Below, one piece after another: positions 10,276 through 20,629 of a stretch of 64,000 nucleotides of DNA (positions are counted from its first letter, which is position 1; the number at the start of each line of letters is the position of its first letter). The notes under the pieces are model-generated. The model ran no database searches, was not told the origin of the DNA, and worked only from the letters and a program-made list of their open reading frames with translations. This stretch comes from Bradyrhizobium sp. CB1650 (lineage in GTDB: Bacteria > Pseudomonadota > Alphaproteobacteria > Rhizobiales > Xanthobacteraceae). The DNA lies in the NCBI RefSeq assembly GCF_029761915.1, contig NZ_CP121695.1:1240001-1304000 (forward strand). Direction: 5' to 3'. The translations under genes were made by a program, and so were the position numbers.

Positions 10276-13050
10276 TCACTTGTTCGCCGGCGCTGACGCC
10301 GGCTGCTCAGGCGGCATCGGCGGCGCGGGCAGCCGCTGCACCGTGATCCGTGCCGTGCCGCTGTTGTTCTTGTAGTACTGCTTGTCCGGCCCGAAATAGG
10401 GAGCGATTTTCGCTGGGACCAGCCATCTCAGGAAACCCGGGAAGATCTGCACGGCATCATTGACGTAGAAGAACAGCTCGCCGGAGTCCGGCGCCACGAA
10501 TTCCGCGACCGTCCGATCGGTGAGGTTCTGCGTGTTCCAGATTTTCCGTGCGGTGTCGTCTTGCGATAGAGCATCGAACGTGCCCATCTTCGCGATCTCG
10601 TCCTTGAGCTTCTTCAGCTTCTCCATGCCGGCGGGATCCGGCAGCCCCGCCGCGTCTTCAAGGCGGACGGGATATCTGTTCTTCGACTTGTCCATGTCCT
10701 TTTCAGCAGGGAGAGTCGGATTCATGCGACGCGGCAGCTCATCCGCAGAGACCACGTTCACGGCTTGCAAGGGTTGATCGTTCAATCCCTTCTCTCCGAC
10801 GCGCACCACCGGCTGCAACCAGTCTGCGCCGAACAGCCGCCGGATTGGCAGGGCGAGATAGTGGTGTGTTTCGTAGGTCTGGAATCCGTTGACTCCGGTC
10901 ATGATCGTGCGGTCGAACCAGGGTTCGTCCATGTCGATCCAAACGCGATACTTGCGGCCCTTCTCGACCGCCAGCCTGCTCGCCCAGCAGAATTGATCGA
11001 CTTTGAACAGTTCGGTCGCCTGCAGCGCGGTGTCACCCACCGGCCTCGCCGGCGCGATATTCGTCGCTACGACCAAACCCGCTTTTTTCTCTCGATCCGC
11101 CTTGGTCTCCAGGCTCTCGCAAACCTGTCCCGTCGCGACGCGCCAGGTGAAGAAACTGCTCGAGGCGATCATGAGGGCCGAGAGGTAGATCACAATGATG
11201 AAGGCGAACGGAAAGATGATTTTGGCGAACAGGAAGCGGATCCACCACGCCTTTCTCTGCATGAAGCCGCCGAATCTAAACAACACGTTCACCCTGCTGA
11301 GGTGCTTCACACTTGCCTTGCGATCCGGTCGGTACCAGGCGAGCCGCGCGCGCTCCTGGATGCCGTCGCGCAGCATGGAATTCAGGTTCCAGACCGCCCA
11401 GGTGGCGAGCACGACGAGCGAGGTCAAGAATGGATAATAGAGCGCGATGTTGAGCCATGGTCCGGCATAGGATGGCAACACGTCCTTGAGCAGGTTTGCG
11501 ATCGGGCCGATCACCGCGCCCATCCCCCAGTCTATGTCGGTAATGACCCGCAGCACTGGAGTGTCGCGCAGGCCGTTGTCCTCGGATGTCTCGACGATCT
11601 TGTGGGCGATCCACGGCCAGGCGACGATCACACCTGCCATGATCAGGAGCGAGAAATAGGCCACGCGTCGCCACCAGACGGCGCCGCGCGCGAGATTGGC
11701 CATCTTGGCGTCGGGCGCTTTCATCGTGGCGAAGGCGTTGGCTTCTTCCTTGCTCAGCGGCCCCCTGGCCTTCTTTAGATAGGCATCCTGCATTGCCTCG
11801 TGCGTGCCGCCATTGTTGAGGTCCCTGATGCTTCCGTCGGGCATCAGCACCCGGGCGTTCGCAGGGAGCATAATCGGTGCATAGTCGTCGCACCCGAACA
11901 GCATGCGCTCGACCACCGCGAAATGCACCACCGGCGTGCCGCCGTTCGCTTTGCCTTCAAGGATCGGGCGCGGACCGTAGCGGTAAAGCACCGCCGCGCC
12001 GCTGCGCGAATCATGTGCCGGTCCGATTGCCGATTGATATGCGCAAAAATGCTCGATCGTGCCGTCCTGGAAGCGGAGCCTGCTGCCGAGCTGCTCGACC
12101 ATCCAGACCAGCGGCACGAAGGACAGCGTGCATTCCGGATAGCCGCCGCCGACGTCGGAATGGACGCCCGCGAACCACACTTCCTTGACGACCTGCTTCT
12201 CCGCCAGCTTGCTCTGGTCGATTCGCAGCGGATGGAAGGTGGTGCGCTCGTCGTCGAGCGCAAGCGCGTGGCAGGCGTATTTCACCTTGTCCGAAAGCCG
12301 GTGATTGCGGAAGGAGATTGGCCAGATCGCCCAGTCGATCGCGACGCGCAGCTCCTCGATCGGAACGCCAAACGCCTCGACCGTATCGAACAGCCCGAGA
12401 AATTCGATCTTGACGTTCGCGCGACGCCCCATCGCCTTGCGGACCTTGCGATAGGGACGATGCAGCAGCAGACCGTGATAGAGAAAGAGCAGGACGTCCC
12501 GGATTATTCGCGCAATCCAGATCGTCGGCAGGCTCTTGTAGAACGGCACGGTCGTTCTACGGTATTTCCGCCATGCCGCCATGGCATTGCGGTTCATCTC
12601 TGCATGCGAGACCGGCTCGCCTTTAATCTCCGCCGGCACCAGCCCCTGGCTCGCGATCATCGCCGCCAGCGTGCGCGCCGTGAAGGCGCCACGGCTGAAA
12701 CCGAAGATATAGATCTCGTCGCCCTCGCGCCAATTCCAGCACAGGAATCGATAGAGCTTGCGGACGTTGGCGGGCACGCCAATGCCGGTGGCACCGTCGA
12801 GCGCGGCAAGCGGCGCCCAGCCCGCAGTGCCCACGCCCTTGATGTAGTACGAGATCTGGTCTGGCTGGGTGTGATCGAGCGCCTCGTAGAGGCGCCACAC
12901 GCTGGATTCCTGGGTGGTGAACGCGTTGCCCGTGCCGTCGGCGAACAGCACCAGTTTGCGTTTCGGCGGCGTGGTGGTCGCGGAATTCTCGGCGTTCGTG
13001 GCGTCGCCGCTGGCAGGATCGGCGTTCTGCGCCGCATGATCGTGCAGCAT
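10276..13050 (-). CDS. DUF2235 alpha/beta-hydrolase membrane protein
   Basis: The N-terminal 400 residues fit the DUF2235 family (Tle1-like lipase fold). KLVLFADGTGNAF is the first strand, and IYIFGFSRGAFTART is the nucleophile elbow with Ser119. VWFAGVHSDVGGGY carries the conserved Asp/His segment, with Asp in DVGGGY. Three hydrophobic segments follow at roughly 470-490, 535-560 and 615-640. DUF2235 proteins include type VI phospholipase effectors, but no type VI genes are visible here, so the role may be housekeeping lipid hydrolysis. Length is 924 residues; there is no sign of truncation. The upstream region is about 90 bp, then hypothetical genes on the same strand. Confidence 0.8.
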   Translation of the reverse strand: MLHDHAAQNADPASGDATNAENSATTTPPKRKLVLFADGTGNAFTTQESSVWRLYEALDHTQPDQISYYIKGVGTAGWAPLAALDGATGIGVPANVRKLYRFLCWNWREGDEIYIFGFSRGAFTARTLAAMIASQGLVPAEIKGEPVSHAEMNRNAMAAWRKYRRTTVPFYKSLPTIWIARIIRDVLLFLYHGLLLHRPYRKVRKAMGRRANVKIEFLGLFDTVEAFGVPIEELRVAIDWAIWPISFRNHRLSDKVKYACHALALDDERTTFHPLRIDQSKLAEKQVVKEVWFAGVHSDVGGGYPECTLSFVPLVWMVEQLGSRLRFQDGTIEHFCAYQSAIGPAHDSRSGAAVLYRYGPRPILEGKANGGTPVVHFAVVERMLFGCDDYAPIMLPANARVLMPDGSIRDLNNGGTHEAMQDAYLKKARGPLSKEEANAFATMKAPDAKMANLARGAVWWRRVAYFSLLIMAGVIVAWPWIAHKIVETSEDNGLRDTPVLRVITDIDWGMGAVIGPIANLLKDVLPSYAGPWLNIALYYPFLTSLVVLATWAVWNLNSMLRDGIQERARLAWYRPDRKASVKHLSRVNVLFRFGGFMQRKAWWIRFLFAKIIFPFAFIIVIYLSALMIASSSFFTWRVATGQVCESLETKADREKKAGLVVATNIAPARPVGDTALQATELFKVDQFCWASRLAVEKGRKYRVWIDMDEPWFDRTIMTGVNGFQTYETHHYLALPIRRLFGADWLQPVVRVGEKGLNDQPLQAVNVVSADELPRRMNPTLPAEKDMDKSKNRYPVRLEDAAGLPDPAGMEKLKKLKDEIAKMGTFDALSQDDTARKIWNTQNLTDRTVAEFVAPDSGELFFYVNDAVQIFPGFLRWLVPAKIAPYFGPDKQYYKNNSGTARITVQRLPAPPMPPEQPASAPANK

Positions 13051-13272
13051 GGACCCCCTCCGACAATCTTGACCGGGGGTGCCCTCTTAAGCCCGCGCCG
13101 GGGCGGCATCCGCCAGAATCAATCAATGGTTGCGTCATGAAAATAGAGCTGCATTCTGTACACAAACCCGCTGAGGTAGCAAGTCGGATTGCCGTGGCGG
13201 GTGGGGCGCCGCGGGACGATGGTTCGGCGATCGCGCGAGCGGACTGCCTGTCGTCGGCGCGACCGCGCCGGA

Positions 13273-13509
13273 TCAGTCGTTCAGCTCGCCTCGCGGCGGC
13301 GGATAGCGCCGCGCCAGCACCGACAGCGATAGATGCCGTTCGTCCTCCGGCAGCTCGAGATAGGCCAGCACAAGCGACCGCTTCCAGTCGCCGACGCCGA
13401 AATCCATCGACATCCATTTCTGCGGCTCGGGGCCTTCCAGCCCGCGCACCCAGACGAAGTAGCGGGGGAGGTCGTCGGCATCCGGCTCGCGCGTGCGTCT
13501 CCTGGCCAT
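13273..13509 (-). CDS. Small conserved hypothetical protein
   Basis: The preferred start (MARRRTREPDADDLPRYFVW) gives 78 residues; the open frame extends further upstream without a better start. The segment WVRGLEGPEPQKWMSMDFGV and the helix VLAYLELPEDERHLSLSVLA look like a compact soluble domain. I do not recognise a family. The codon pattern supports this strand over the plus strand. Confidence 0.55.
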   Translation of the reverse strand: MARRRTREPDADDLPRYFVWVRGLEGPEPQKWMSMDFGVGDWKRSLVLAYLELPEDERHLSLSVLARRYPPPRGELND

Positions 13510-13668
13510 CAAGCTGCTCGCTGCATCAACACGCGTTGCCGCAGGATATAGGCACGAAGTCGGAGGAGGTCGAATCCGCTGTCGGGCTATCTTGCGCGAC
13601 GACGCGTGCGGCTGCCGGGCCGGCTCTGTCCGGGGCACCGACGTGAGCGGCGCGGCCCGACTGCTTTG

Positions 13669-13971
13669 TCATCGCCAAAGCTCGCTGGCCGCCACGCGGT
13701 TGATGTCGGCGAGCCGCCGGCTTGCATCGCCCTTGGGGTTGATGCTGGCGACCAGCGTCAGCAGGCGATGATAGGCGTCATCAGCGACCTCGACCGGCAG
13801 CGGGGCCTCGTCAAAGGCCTCGACATAGCTGCCGACGAGGCTGCTCAGGAGACGGCACAGACCGCGCTGCTCGGGGTCGTCGCGGCTGAGCGTCTCGAGT
13901 CTCTGCTGGAATGTCCGGAAGGTTCGCAGGCCGTGGTGCTGCTCTGAGAGCCACGCGTGCAGGTCGTTCAT
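13669..13971 (-). CDS. Small helical hypothetical protein
   Basis: Starting at MNDLHAWLSEQHHGLRTF this is a 100-residue all-helical soluble protein ending ADINRVAASELWR. Extending to 14133 would add a segment unlike a protein terminus. No family is recognised. It is the last core-type gene before the island junction at 14.2 kb. Confidence 0.5.
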   Translation of the reverse strand: MNDLHAWLSEQHHGLRTFRTFQQRLETLSRDDPEQRGLCRLLSSLVGSYVEAFDEAPLPVEVADDAYHRLLTLVASINPKGDASRRLADINRVAASELWR

Positions 13972-14204
13972 GTGAGCCTCTTCGGTAAGAGAAGAAGCTA
14001 AGGGCTTATACAGTGGAGATGTGACGATTGCTAGGGAGGGGAGATGCGGCGCCAGTCCGTCTTCGCCAAGAGGCTTCGCCGGACACGCGTCGCCCTTTCG
14101 GCCTGACGTGGCTGCGCCACGCGAAGCCCGCAAGGGCGAAGCGTGGTGCCCCTGGCCGGCAATCGTCTAGTACCATAACTAATTGAAGTTGAAGTCAGTT
14201 TTAT

Positions 14205-14360
14205 CGTCGATTGCTGCCGATACCAGCACAAATACCAGCAGGATGACGCGCGATATTCATCGACAAAAATAAGTCAGCGGGCCCCCCGCTGGCGGGCGCC
14301 ATGCCGTTCCGGTCTCCACAATCGCCTCGACTGGAATCGAACCCGGCTCTGACTTGACGG
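14205..14360. repeat. Attachment-site-like module, copy A
   Basis: This module contains ATACCAGCACAAATACCAGCA (a direct repeat of ATACCAGCA), then AGTCAGCGGG, then TTCCGGTCTCCACAATCGCC and GGAATCGAACCC. The last element is the complement of a tRNA T-loop (GGTTCGATTCC). A clearly homologous 150-bp module lies at 43985-44140 and a weaker one at 43800-43915. The flanking stems do not pair well enough for a functional tRNA. I read these as att-type junctions. Confidence 0.55.
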
Positions 14361-14397
14361 CGCCTGATCGCGCGGTGCCGATCCAACCACCCGCTGG

Positions 14398-14529
14398 ATG
14401 TCTCACGACACACTGAACAAGGCGCCGCGGATCATGGGCTGCCATACTAGCGCCGACGGCGCGCACGGCGGCTACCGCTCGACCGCACCGACCCTGCTCA
14501 AGCGGGAAGGGGGCGTTCGACGGCCATGC
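14398..14529 (+). pseudogene. Remnant of P4-type tyrosine integrase (C-terminal part)
   Basis: The frame reads SHDTLNKAPRIMGCHTSADG and then AHGGYRSTAPTLLKREGGV. This matches the P4-integrase pattern of a NTLN..LRR.GY segment followed by the HGFR box and ASTLLNE. The His-x-x-Arg residues survive (HGGYR, with an inserted Gly), but the rest of the enzyme and the catalytic Tyr are absent. The same remnant occurs at 44280-44414 behind the homologous module, so the two mark paired element ends. Confidence 0.55.
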
Positions 14530-14598
14530 AGTGGTAGGTCCAACTTATCCCAAGGCGCGGAGAAAGAAGCGCCGGCGTCGCGACGAGGTGGTGCGACG

Positions 14599-14802
14599 CT
14601 AGTGATATGGTTGGGCAGAGCCGGTTTCGGGTGGAGTAATGACAGGACTCTTTACCAGCGGCGGCGCAATTCTGTCGGCGGGCCTCGGCGCGTGGTATGG
14701 TGTACGCGGGGTGTCCTTCGTCATCCCGCCCGAGATGCTCCATCCCGCAAGGATCACCACGCTTGCCAGTACGCTGCCGAGTACGGGCGCGGCTCGTTGC
14801 AT
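14599..14802 (-). CDS. Possible small exported protein
   Basis: This 67-residue frame begins with a plausible signal or anchor (RAAPVLGSVLASVVILAGWS) followed by a Pro-rich polar tail. The ribosome binding site is weak and overlaps poorly with the start. The rest of 14530-15248 holds nothing I can support, so this is the only candidate in that 700-bp gap. Confidence 0.3.
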   Translation of the reverse strand: MQRAAPVLGSVLASVVILAGWSISGGMTKDTPRTPYHAPRPADRIAPPLVKSPVITPPETGSAQPYH

Positions 14803-15248
14803 GCTCCATGGCTTGGTCCGGGGGCGCGCCCGCCCAAACGCCTAATAGCTATGCAGCGGGCGAAGGCGCATCTACCCTTGGTTGACGTTGGTCGGCGATG
14901 CTTTCCGAGTGGATCGTGCATGCATGGTCTCTCTATCCGGGGCGCGCTCAATCTATCCGACCGTGTTCGCCAAACTATTCGCAGGGCGCGGAACGGATGG
15001 GAATGTCCCGGAGATATCGGAGTATCCATGGCACGCCGCGGACCTAACGTGCCCTCCGCCGCAGCAGCTGACCCGACCGGCCATCCGGCAGATCCGTTGC
15101 GGAGCCCGCAGGAATCAGTGCATTTATGAACTGATACTTTCCATCTTTGTTGGCGCGGATTCTAGAAGAGCGGCTTCGGGGAATTCAAGCGCTCCAGATC
15201 ACGCCGATATCCTTCACGATACCTGATGCTCCCCAGAGAGGTGCGGGC

Positions 15249-18200
15249 ATGCCGTTCGACGCAACGAAACTGGTTTCATCTCTTCGGCGTGCGCTGCTGA
15301 AGCTTCACGCAAGCGGCGCCGAAGGCTTTGAAGGGCTCATTCGCGATGCCTTCGCCGAGGCTGCCGGCCTTTCGGGACGCATTCAGAAATCTTCGATGCA
15401 GGGCGGTGTCGACTTCGTGTCGGATACCCCCGACAACACTGTTGCCATTGGGGTTGAAGCTAAGCGTTACAAGGCAACGACTTCCCTTCGCCTAGATGAC
15501 CTGAAGGACAAACTCTTCGATGCCTCCAAGCGATCAGGAAGGCCAATCGAGCTCTGGATCCTGGCGGCAAGCAAGGAGATCTCTGGCGACGATGAGGTCG
15601 CGCTGAAGAGCATCGGCGATGAGCTGGGGCTCGGGGTGCTTGTCCTCGACTGGCGTTCGCGCGGCGACGCTTTCGCGCCACTTCCGTTATTGCTTGCGCT
15701 TGCGCCCAATACCGTTCACCGCATCCTTGGGTCGGCGCTCGGCCGATCCATCAGGAAGGTCGCACAGCATCCGGAATTCGAGGCCCGGAAGGCGGACTTC
15801 CTTCGCAAGATTAGGCATCCTGATCTAGGGTGGGTGTTAGCAGCTAATGCCGTGCGTGCCCGAATTGGTCAGACCCTGCAAACAAGGGCCGATTCCCGAT
15901 CGCGTTTGCAGAACAGCGTGGACCTGCGCGCACCGGGGCGCATCTGGGCCCCGCGTGATGCCGAATGCGAGGCGCTGACGCGATGGTCAGATGATCCGAA
16001 TGCAGTCTCGGTGTGCGCGGTCCTCGGTGAGGAAGGTGCCGGCAAAACCTGGCTGCTCTTCGACTGGTGGCAGAGGCAGGCCGAACGAGATCCCCCACGG
16101 CTATGCGTCTGGTTTGCCGCGCGCGAGGTGACGTCAGGATCACTTGCAGAGACATTGGCGGAAGCTCTTGCCAAATGGATGCCCGTGCCGGGGAGATCCG
16201 CGACGTTCTGGGAGAAACGCGTTCAACGTTGGCGGCAGGCCGCGCTGGCCAATCCGGGCAACGGTCCCGTCCTCTGGCTGATGCTCGATGGGACCAATGA
16301 AGGTACCTCTCAAGCGCTGGTGACAAGGCTGCTGGCGGAAGCCGCCGATTCCGACTGGCGGGGCGCTGTCCGGATCGTGCTGACCGATCGTCCCGGACAC
16401 TGGCAATCGGGCCTCAGGTCAGGCCGGTTCATCGAGCCAAGCCCCGTCACGATCACCCTCAACCATTTCCGGGATGCCGAGCTCGAGACCCTGCTGACCA
16501 GACACGGGAAGACACGCGCTTCCTTTGCGCCGGCAGTCCTCAGCCTGATCAAATGGCCGAGCTGGTTCGCCGTGGCAGCGGAGCTGTTCGATCAAGAGCA
16601 TGACTGGACGGCGCATTCGCCGGAGCAATTGATGCTTCGCTATGTGCAGCATCGCCTCGGCATGCGCCTGAACGCTCCGGTCATGAACGATGTGGTATTC
16701 CGCGAATTCCTGTCCGAGCTCGGCCGAGACATTCAGCGACGCTGGAACACCGACAGCAATTTCTCCCGGGCAGTTCTCAAGGAGAAGCTATCCGGCGTCA
16801 CAGGTGACTCCGAGAAGGATATCCTTCAAGCGATCGACGACGTGACCTCGGGTGTCTGGTTCCGCTCAACGGGACCCCATCAATTCGAAATCGACGAGGC
16901 CATCTTGCCCCTGGCGATCGGGCTCGCGCTGCGTGGCGAACTTAGGTCGCTCGGGACGGAAGAGGAAGTCGACGCAAGTGTGGAGCGCTTCCTTGGGCCC
17001 ATGGAAGACCAGTCGCTCGGCCTAAACGTCCTCTCCGCCGTGATCTCGCTGACCTTTCTCGATGCCACCTATCCGGCCCTTGCAACGCGCGTTCTGCTGC
17101 GGCGCTGGATCACCTCGCACAATTTCTCGAACGCGCACTTCCAGCATCTCTGGCGGATCGGCAGTGTCAATCCGGTGCCGCTGCTCGATGTCGCGGAGGC
17201 GATCTGGATGCGCCGCGACGGTGGATCTGCCGCTGACGAAATCCTCATCAAAAGTATTGCCAATGTCGGCGGGGACGGCCGCCGACAATCCGAAGTCATC
17301 ACCTTTTTGGCGAAGTGGGCGCGAACCTATTGGTCGGACCCACGGGAAGGGCAATTCATTGGCTATCGTCCCACGTCACAGCAGCAGGCCGAGGCTGCCG
17401 CGGCGACGCAAGAGCGGCTTGAACGGATCCGTCGCGATATCGGTCCCGATGCATTTGCGGAGCTCGAACTGATCCATGCCGATGACGGCACCAGCGCCAG
17501 CTGGGTCTTCCATCGGGTGAATTCGATCGGGACCTACCTGCCGCGTGCGGCACAAGCATCCATCTGGCACGGATGGGTCGCGAGCCGCGCCGTCATGGGC
17601 CGGGAAAATCATCTGGATGACATTGCCTGGTCGCTCCGCGCAAATCCCGTCGACGCTCAGGCTTCAACTGGGATATTCTTCGAGACTGTTGAGGCGCTTC
17701 TGGCATCGCCATCGGCCGAGATCAGGGCGACGGCCATCAGCCTGCTCGAAGCGCATGGAAGTCACACCGCCTTGGCCAGAATAGCGGCAGTACGGCCGGT
17801 CGATCAGCCCAGTGTTCCGGCCCCCCGGATGCCAGTCGTGTCGCTGGTTGACGGAGTTGTCACATTTACCGGAAACGAGCCGCCAAGTGAAATCGGCACG
17901 ATTTCCATTCTCTCCGAATTTGCCGTTGATCCCGACGCCGCTGTCTCGCCACGTCATGTGAAACGGCTCAAGCGCTACGCTAGCGCCTTTCCCGTGGCCG
18001 ATCTTGGTAATGGACGCGGCCGGACGGCTGCGAGCAACGATCTGGAGCGGGCGATCCCAGCCCTGGCGCGTTGGGCGCCGAGAGAGCTCATCGCGCTGTA
18101 TCGCCGCTTTCTGCTTTCCATTCGCGGTCGCGATGAAACGCGTCTGCTTGGTTATATCTTCTCACTCGAGAAACTGCCGATCCTGCTGACGCCGCCAATT

Positions 18201-19715
18201 CAGAAACGGATCCGCGGCGTTCTTGCGGCACGCCGCAAGAGTCGGCCTGCAACCAAGTTCGATCAGATCGACCATGCTCTGGTGACGGCTGCGCTGTTTG
18301 GAAGCATACCTCGCGACCAGATTAAGCTCTGGAGCGAACTTGGGGCTCCACGATCCGTTCTCCTTGACCTGAAGCACGTACTGCGCGCGCCATCGCCAAG
18401 ACAGGTGAAGAACCTCGGCGTACGCCTCGCGCCAGATCAGCCCGTCGACCAACTAGCCGGCTGGCTCGTTTATCTCGTGCTAAGCATGCCGAAGGAGCTT
18501 CCGGAACGATGGGACGTGCTCGCGCAGCTTCTCGACCATCAGGATTCAAGCATTCGCGAATTTGTCTTCTCGATCGCACTGAATGCCCGGAACATGTTTC
18601 TGGCGAAGCAACATCTGAAGTCGCCATGGACGGTTTCTGCGAAGCGCACGGTCAAGGAAAACTGGTATGGCGCTTCACTTCTGGCGAGGAACGTCACACC
18701 CGCCTCCTTCAAGGCGATCGTTGAACGCGTCGGTCCCGAATGGAGCATGATCCCCTGGCGCGTGCTGAAGTATCGGCCGGATTGCAGCTACGCCTTCGAG
18801 GCATTCCTGAAGGCGAGGGTCGAACATGAGCTCAATCCGCCGAAGTCGCGCGCCTTGCTCGGCTATCGGATCAACCACGAAGAGGCGACGAAAAAGCTCC
18901 TTGAACAGAAGCCGGGCGAACTTGTCGAATTAGCCGACAAGCTATTTGCGATGCAGGACGATCCGGCCTTCGCACGCTATGAATTTCCGAGAAGGGACCT
19001 CGTGCAGGCGTTCCTGGAGCTGCACCCTGCAAAAGGCGCGCAATACTGGACAAAGCTTAGCCACTCTGAGGGGCCATTTCAGCCGGGCGAAGACATCGAA
19101 CAGGCGCCATTCGAAGTCGCCGACGGCGACGACCTCAATGAATTGCGCCGGCGTCAGATTATGGACGCGAACAACGACTGGAAGCTGCTGACCTTTGCCA
19201 CCTTCATCTTGCGCTACAAGCGCACAGCGTGGGCGATCACCTTGATCAGGCAATTACTGCTCAGCACGGATGCTCCCGGAGATGTCGCCAGAGCCGTTAC
19301 CCTCGCGGGATTTCTGGACGATTCACCAGGTGTCCGGTCGCTCTGGAGAAACGAGCTTGCTGCGCCGCCGATCGGGGGGTGGATCGGACGGGTCCATCAG
19401 GATGCCAGGCAAAACATTCAGAAGACCTGGATGTGTCTTGAGTGGCTCGACGTGGCGCTCGCTGCGAAGAGTGACGAACGTTTTTTCGCGGCGTGGGAGC
19501 TCTTTGCCCATTCGTGCGAGAGAAGTACCATTCCTGTTGCGGCGCAGAGGATCAAGGCGAGGCTGAAATCCCGTTCTCAACGGCAGCGGGAGTTCATCGC
19601 GCTTCGCTGGGAGCAAATTCAGAAGAAGTCGATGAAGTCGGAAAGCCAATTGAAGGACAGGTTGTTCTCGTTCAGGGTCGGCCACAGTCTGGCAAGACCA
19701 TGGTCTAACCGGTGA
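15249..19715 (+). CDS. Mrr-like nuclease/STAND NTPase (Avs-like defence protein)
   Basis: This is a 1488-residue multidomain protein. The N-terminal 110 residues form a PD-(D/E)XK nuclease of the Mrr type: GFEGLIRDAF, then GGVDFVSDT with Asp55 and IGVEAKRY with Glu70/Lys72. A STAND-type NTPase follows with Walker A GEEGAGKT (about 260-267) and Walker B WLMLDGTNE (Asp347). The C-terminal 900 residues are helical and repeat-like, as expected for a target-sensing array. Avs proteins use this layout to recognise phage proteins and degrade DNA. The start at 15249 follows AGAGAGGTG; the frame extension to 15147 lacks a site. There is no partner gene. The reading frame is intact, unlike most neighbours. 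Confidence 0.8.
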   Translation: MPFDATKLVSSLRRALLKLHASGAEGFEGLIRDAFAEAAGLSGRIQKSSMQGGVDFVSDTPDNTVAIGVEAKRYKATTSLRLDDLKDKLFDASKRSGRPIELWILAASKEISGDDEVALKSIGDELGLGVLVLDWRSRGDAFAPLPLLLALAPNTVHRILGSALGRSIRKVAQHPEFEARKADFLRKIRHPDLGWVLAANAVRARIGQTLQTRADSRSRLQNSVDLRAPGRIWAPRDAECEALTRWSDDPNAVSVCAVLGEEGAGKTWLLFDWWQRQAERDPPRLCVWFAAREVTSGSLAETLAEALAKWMPVPGRSATFWEKRVQRWRQAALANPGNGPVLWLMLDGTNEGTSQALVTRLLAEAADSDWRGAVRIVLTDRPGHWQSGLRSGRFIEPSPVTITLNHFRDAELETLLTRHGKTRASFAPAVLSLIKWPSWFAVAAELFDQEHDWTAHSPEQLMLRYVQHRLGMRLNAPVMNDVVFREFLSELGRDIQRRWNTDSNFSRAVLKEKLSGVTGDSEKDILQAIDDVTSGVWFRSTGPHQFEIDEAILPLAIGLALRGELRSLGTEEEVDASVERFLGPMEDQSLGLNVLSAVISLTFLDATYPALATRVLLRRWITSHNFSNAHFQHLWRIGSVNPVPLLDVAEAIWMRRDGGSAADEILIKSIANVGGDGRRQSEVITFLAKWARTYWSDPREGQFIGYRPTSQQQAEAAAATQERLERIRRDIGPDAFAELELIHADDGTSASWVFHRVNSIGTYLPRAAQASIWHGWVASRAVMGRENHLDDIAWSLRANPVDAQASTGIFFETVEALLASPSAEIRATAISLLEAHGSHTALARIAAVRPVDQPSVPAPRMPVVSLVDGVVTFTGNEPPSEIGTISILSEFAVDPDAAVSPRHVKRLKRYASAFPVADLGNGRGRTAASNDLERAIPALARWAPRELIALYRRFLLSIRGRDETRLLGYIFSLEKLPILLTPPIQKRIRGVLAARRKSRPATKFDQIDHALVTAALFGSIPRDQIKLWSELGAPRSVLLDLKHVLRAPSPRQVKNLGVRLAPDQPVDQLAGWLVYLVLSMPKELPERWDVLAQLLDHQDSSIREFVFSIALNARNMFLAKQHLKSPWTVSAKRTVKENWYGASLLARNVTPASFKAIVERVGPEWSMIPWRVLKYRPDCSYAFEAFLKARVEHELNPPKSRALLGYRINHEEATKKLLEQKPGELVELADKLFAMQDDPAFARYEFPRRDLVQAFLELHPAKGAQYWTKLSHSEGPFQPGEDIEQAPFEVADGDDLNELRRRQIMDANNDWKLLTFATFILRYKRTAWAITLIRQLLLSTDAPGDVARAVTLAGFLDDSPGVRSLWRNELAAPPIGGWIGRVHQDARQNIQKTWMCLEWLDVALAAKSDERFFAAWELFAHSCERSTIPVAAQRIKARLKSRSQRQREFIALRWEQIQKKSMKSESQLKDRLFSFRVGHSLARPWSNR

Positions 19716-19966
19716 TGGTTCCGAGAGCGGAAGATCGCCACTATCACATGACAGGAACGGCAGCGGCAGTGCAACGACGCTGTGACCGACGCATTGTGTG
19801 TTCCGGAGAATAACTGGGGTGTGTACTCATTGATCGGGGGCGCCTCTGGATGTCCGCTATGCCCCGGATAGCGGCGCGCAAGCGGACCTCGCAGGACATC
19901 CGCGTTGGGGCGAGCCAGACATCTAAGCGGTCGCCCCAAACAAGTCCCAACGGCCGGGTATGCCCT

Positions 19967-20512
19967 TCAGCTCATGCGAACCTCGATCAGAGAATTCAAA
20001 CCGGCTCCTGCAACTAGATCGGTTACAACTTTCGAGGCGAGCACCTCGTCAGGCTGGCACTTTGCCGTCACGCGTGCCGCCGCGTGAACCGCCATGCCGC
20101 CAATATCCTGATCACGCAGCTCAATCTCGCCAGTATACAGACTCGCTCTGACACGCAGTCCCAGCTGTTCTGCTGCGGTTCGAAGTGCCAATGCGCTCCG
20201 AACAGCACGATCCGGCTCATCAAAGGTCGCCAAAATTCCGTCCCCCGTTGATTTCACAAGATTGCTCCGGTGCCGTTGAACGATCTGCTTTGCCGCCTGA
20301 TCGTGTTGATCAAGCAATCGGCGCCAAGCAAGATCGCCCATTTCCGTGGCGCGACGTGTTAAATCTACGATGTCCGTGCATAAGACTGTCGCCAGAACAG
20401 GCTCGGCTTCGCCCGAGAAATGCTCCCTGTGTCCTGTTATGAACTCTTCGATATCGTCAAGAAGCAGCTCGGCGTCCCCAAACCAGAAAGCATGACCTCC
20501 GCTGGGATACAC
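19967..20512 (-). pseudogene. Class III adenylate/guanylate cyclase fragment
   Basis: Residues 40-170 carry cyclase signatures: VLCTDIVDLTRRA (metal-binding Asp residues), KSTGDGILATFD and LYTGEIELRD followed by GGMAVHAAARV. The first 30 residues (GDAELLLDDIEEFITG) match the C-terminal end of the alpha/beta-hydrolase that is commonly fused in front of such cyclases. The hydrolase domain and start are missing, and the C-terminus ends abruptly after LVAGAGL instead of the usual LKGVPG-type tail. It is therefore truncated at both ends. Confidence 0.7.
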
Positions 20513-20629
20513 GGGCGCGTTGACGACCGACTGCCAGGCATCGCTTTCCGGACGGAGCGCTTCGGTTCGTCGCCCGCGTCGTAAAGGAAGATGCCGCGCC
20601 GGCAGCCTAGGTGCCGACGAGGTCGATGA

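Noticed and set aside
11800..13140. Plus-strand frame of 446 codons
   Set aside because: Antisense to the DUF2235 gene, no recognisable motif.
14324..14398. tRNA gene suggested by the T-loop-like GGAATCGAACC
   Set aside because: The T stem is mispaired and no consistent acceptor, D or anticodon stems can be drawn. The same holds for the copies at 43.9 and 44.1 kb. Treated as att-type remnants.
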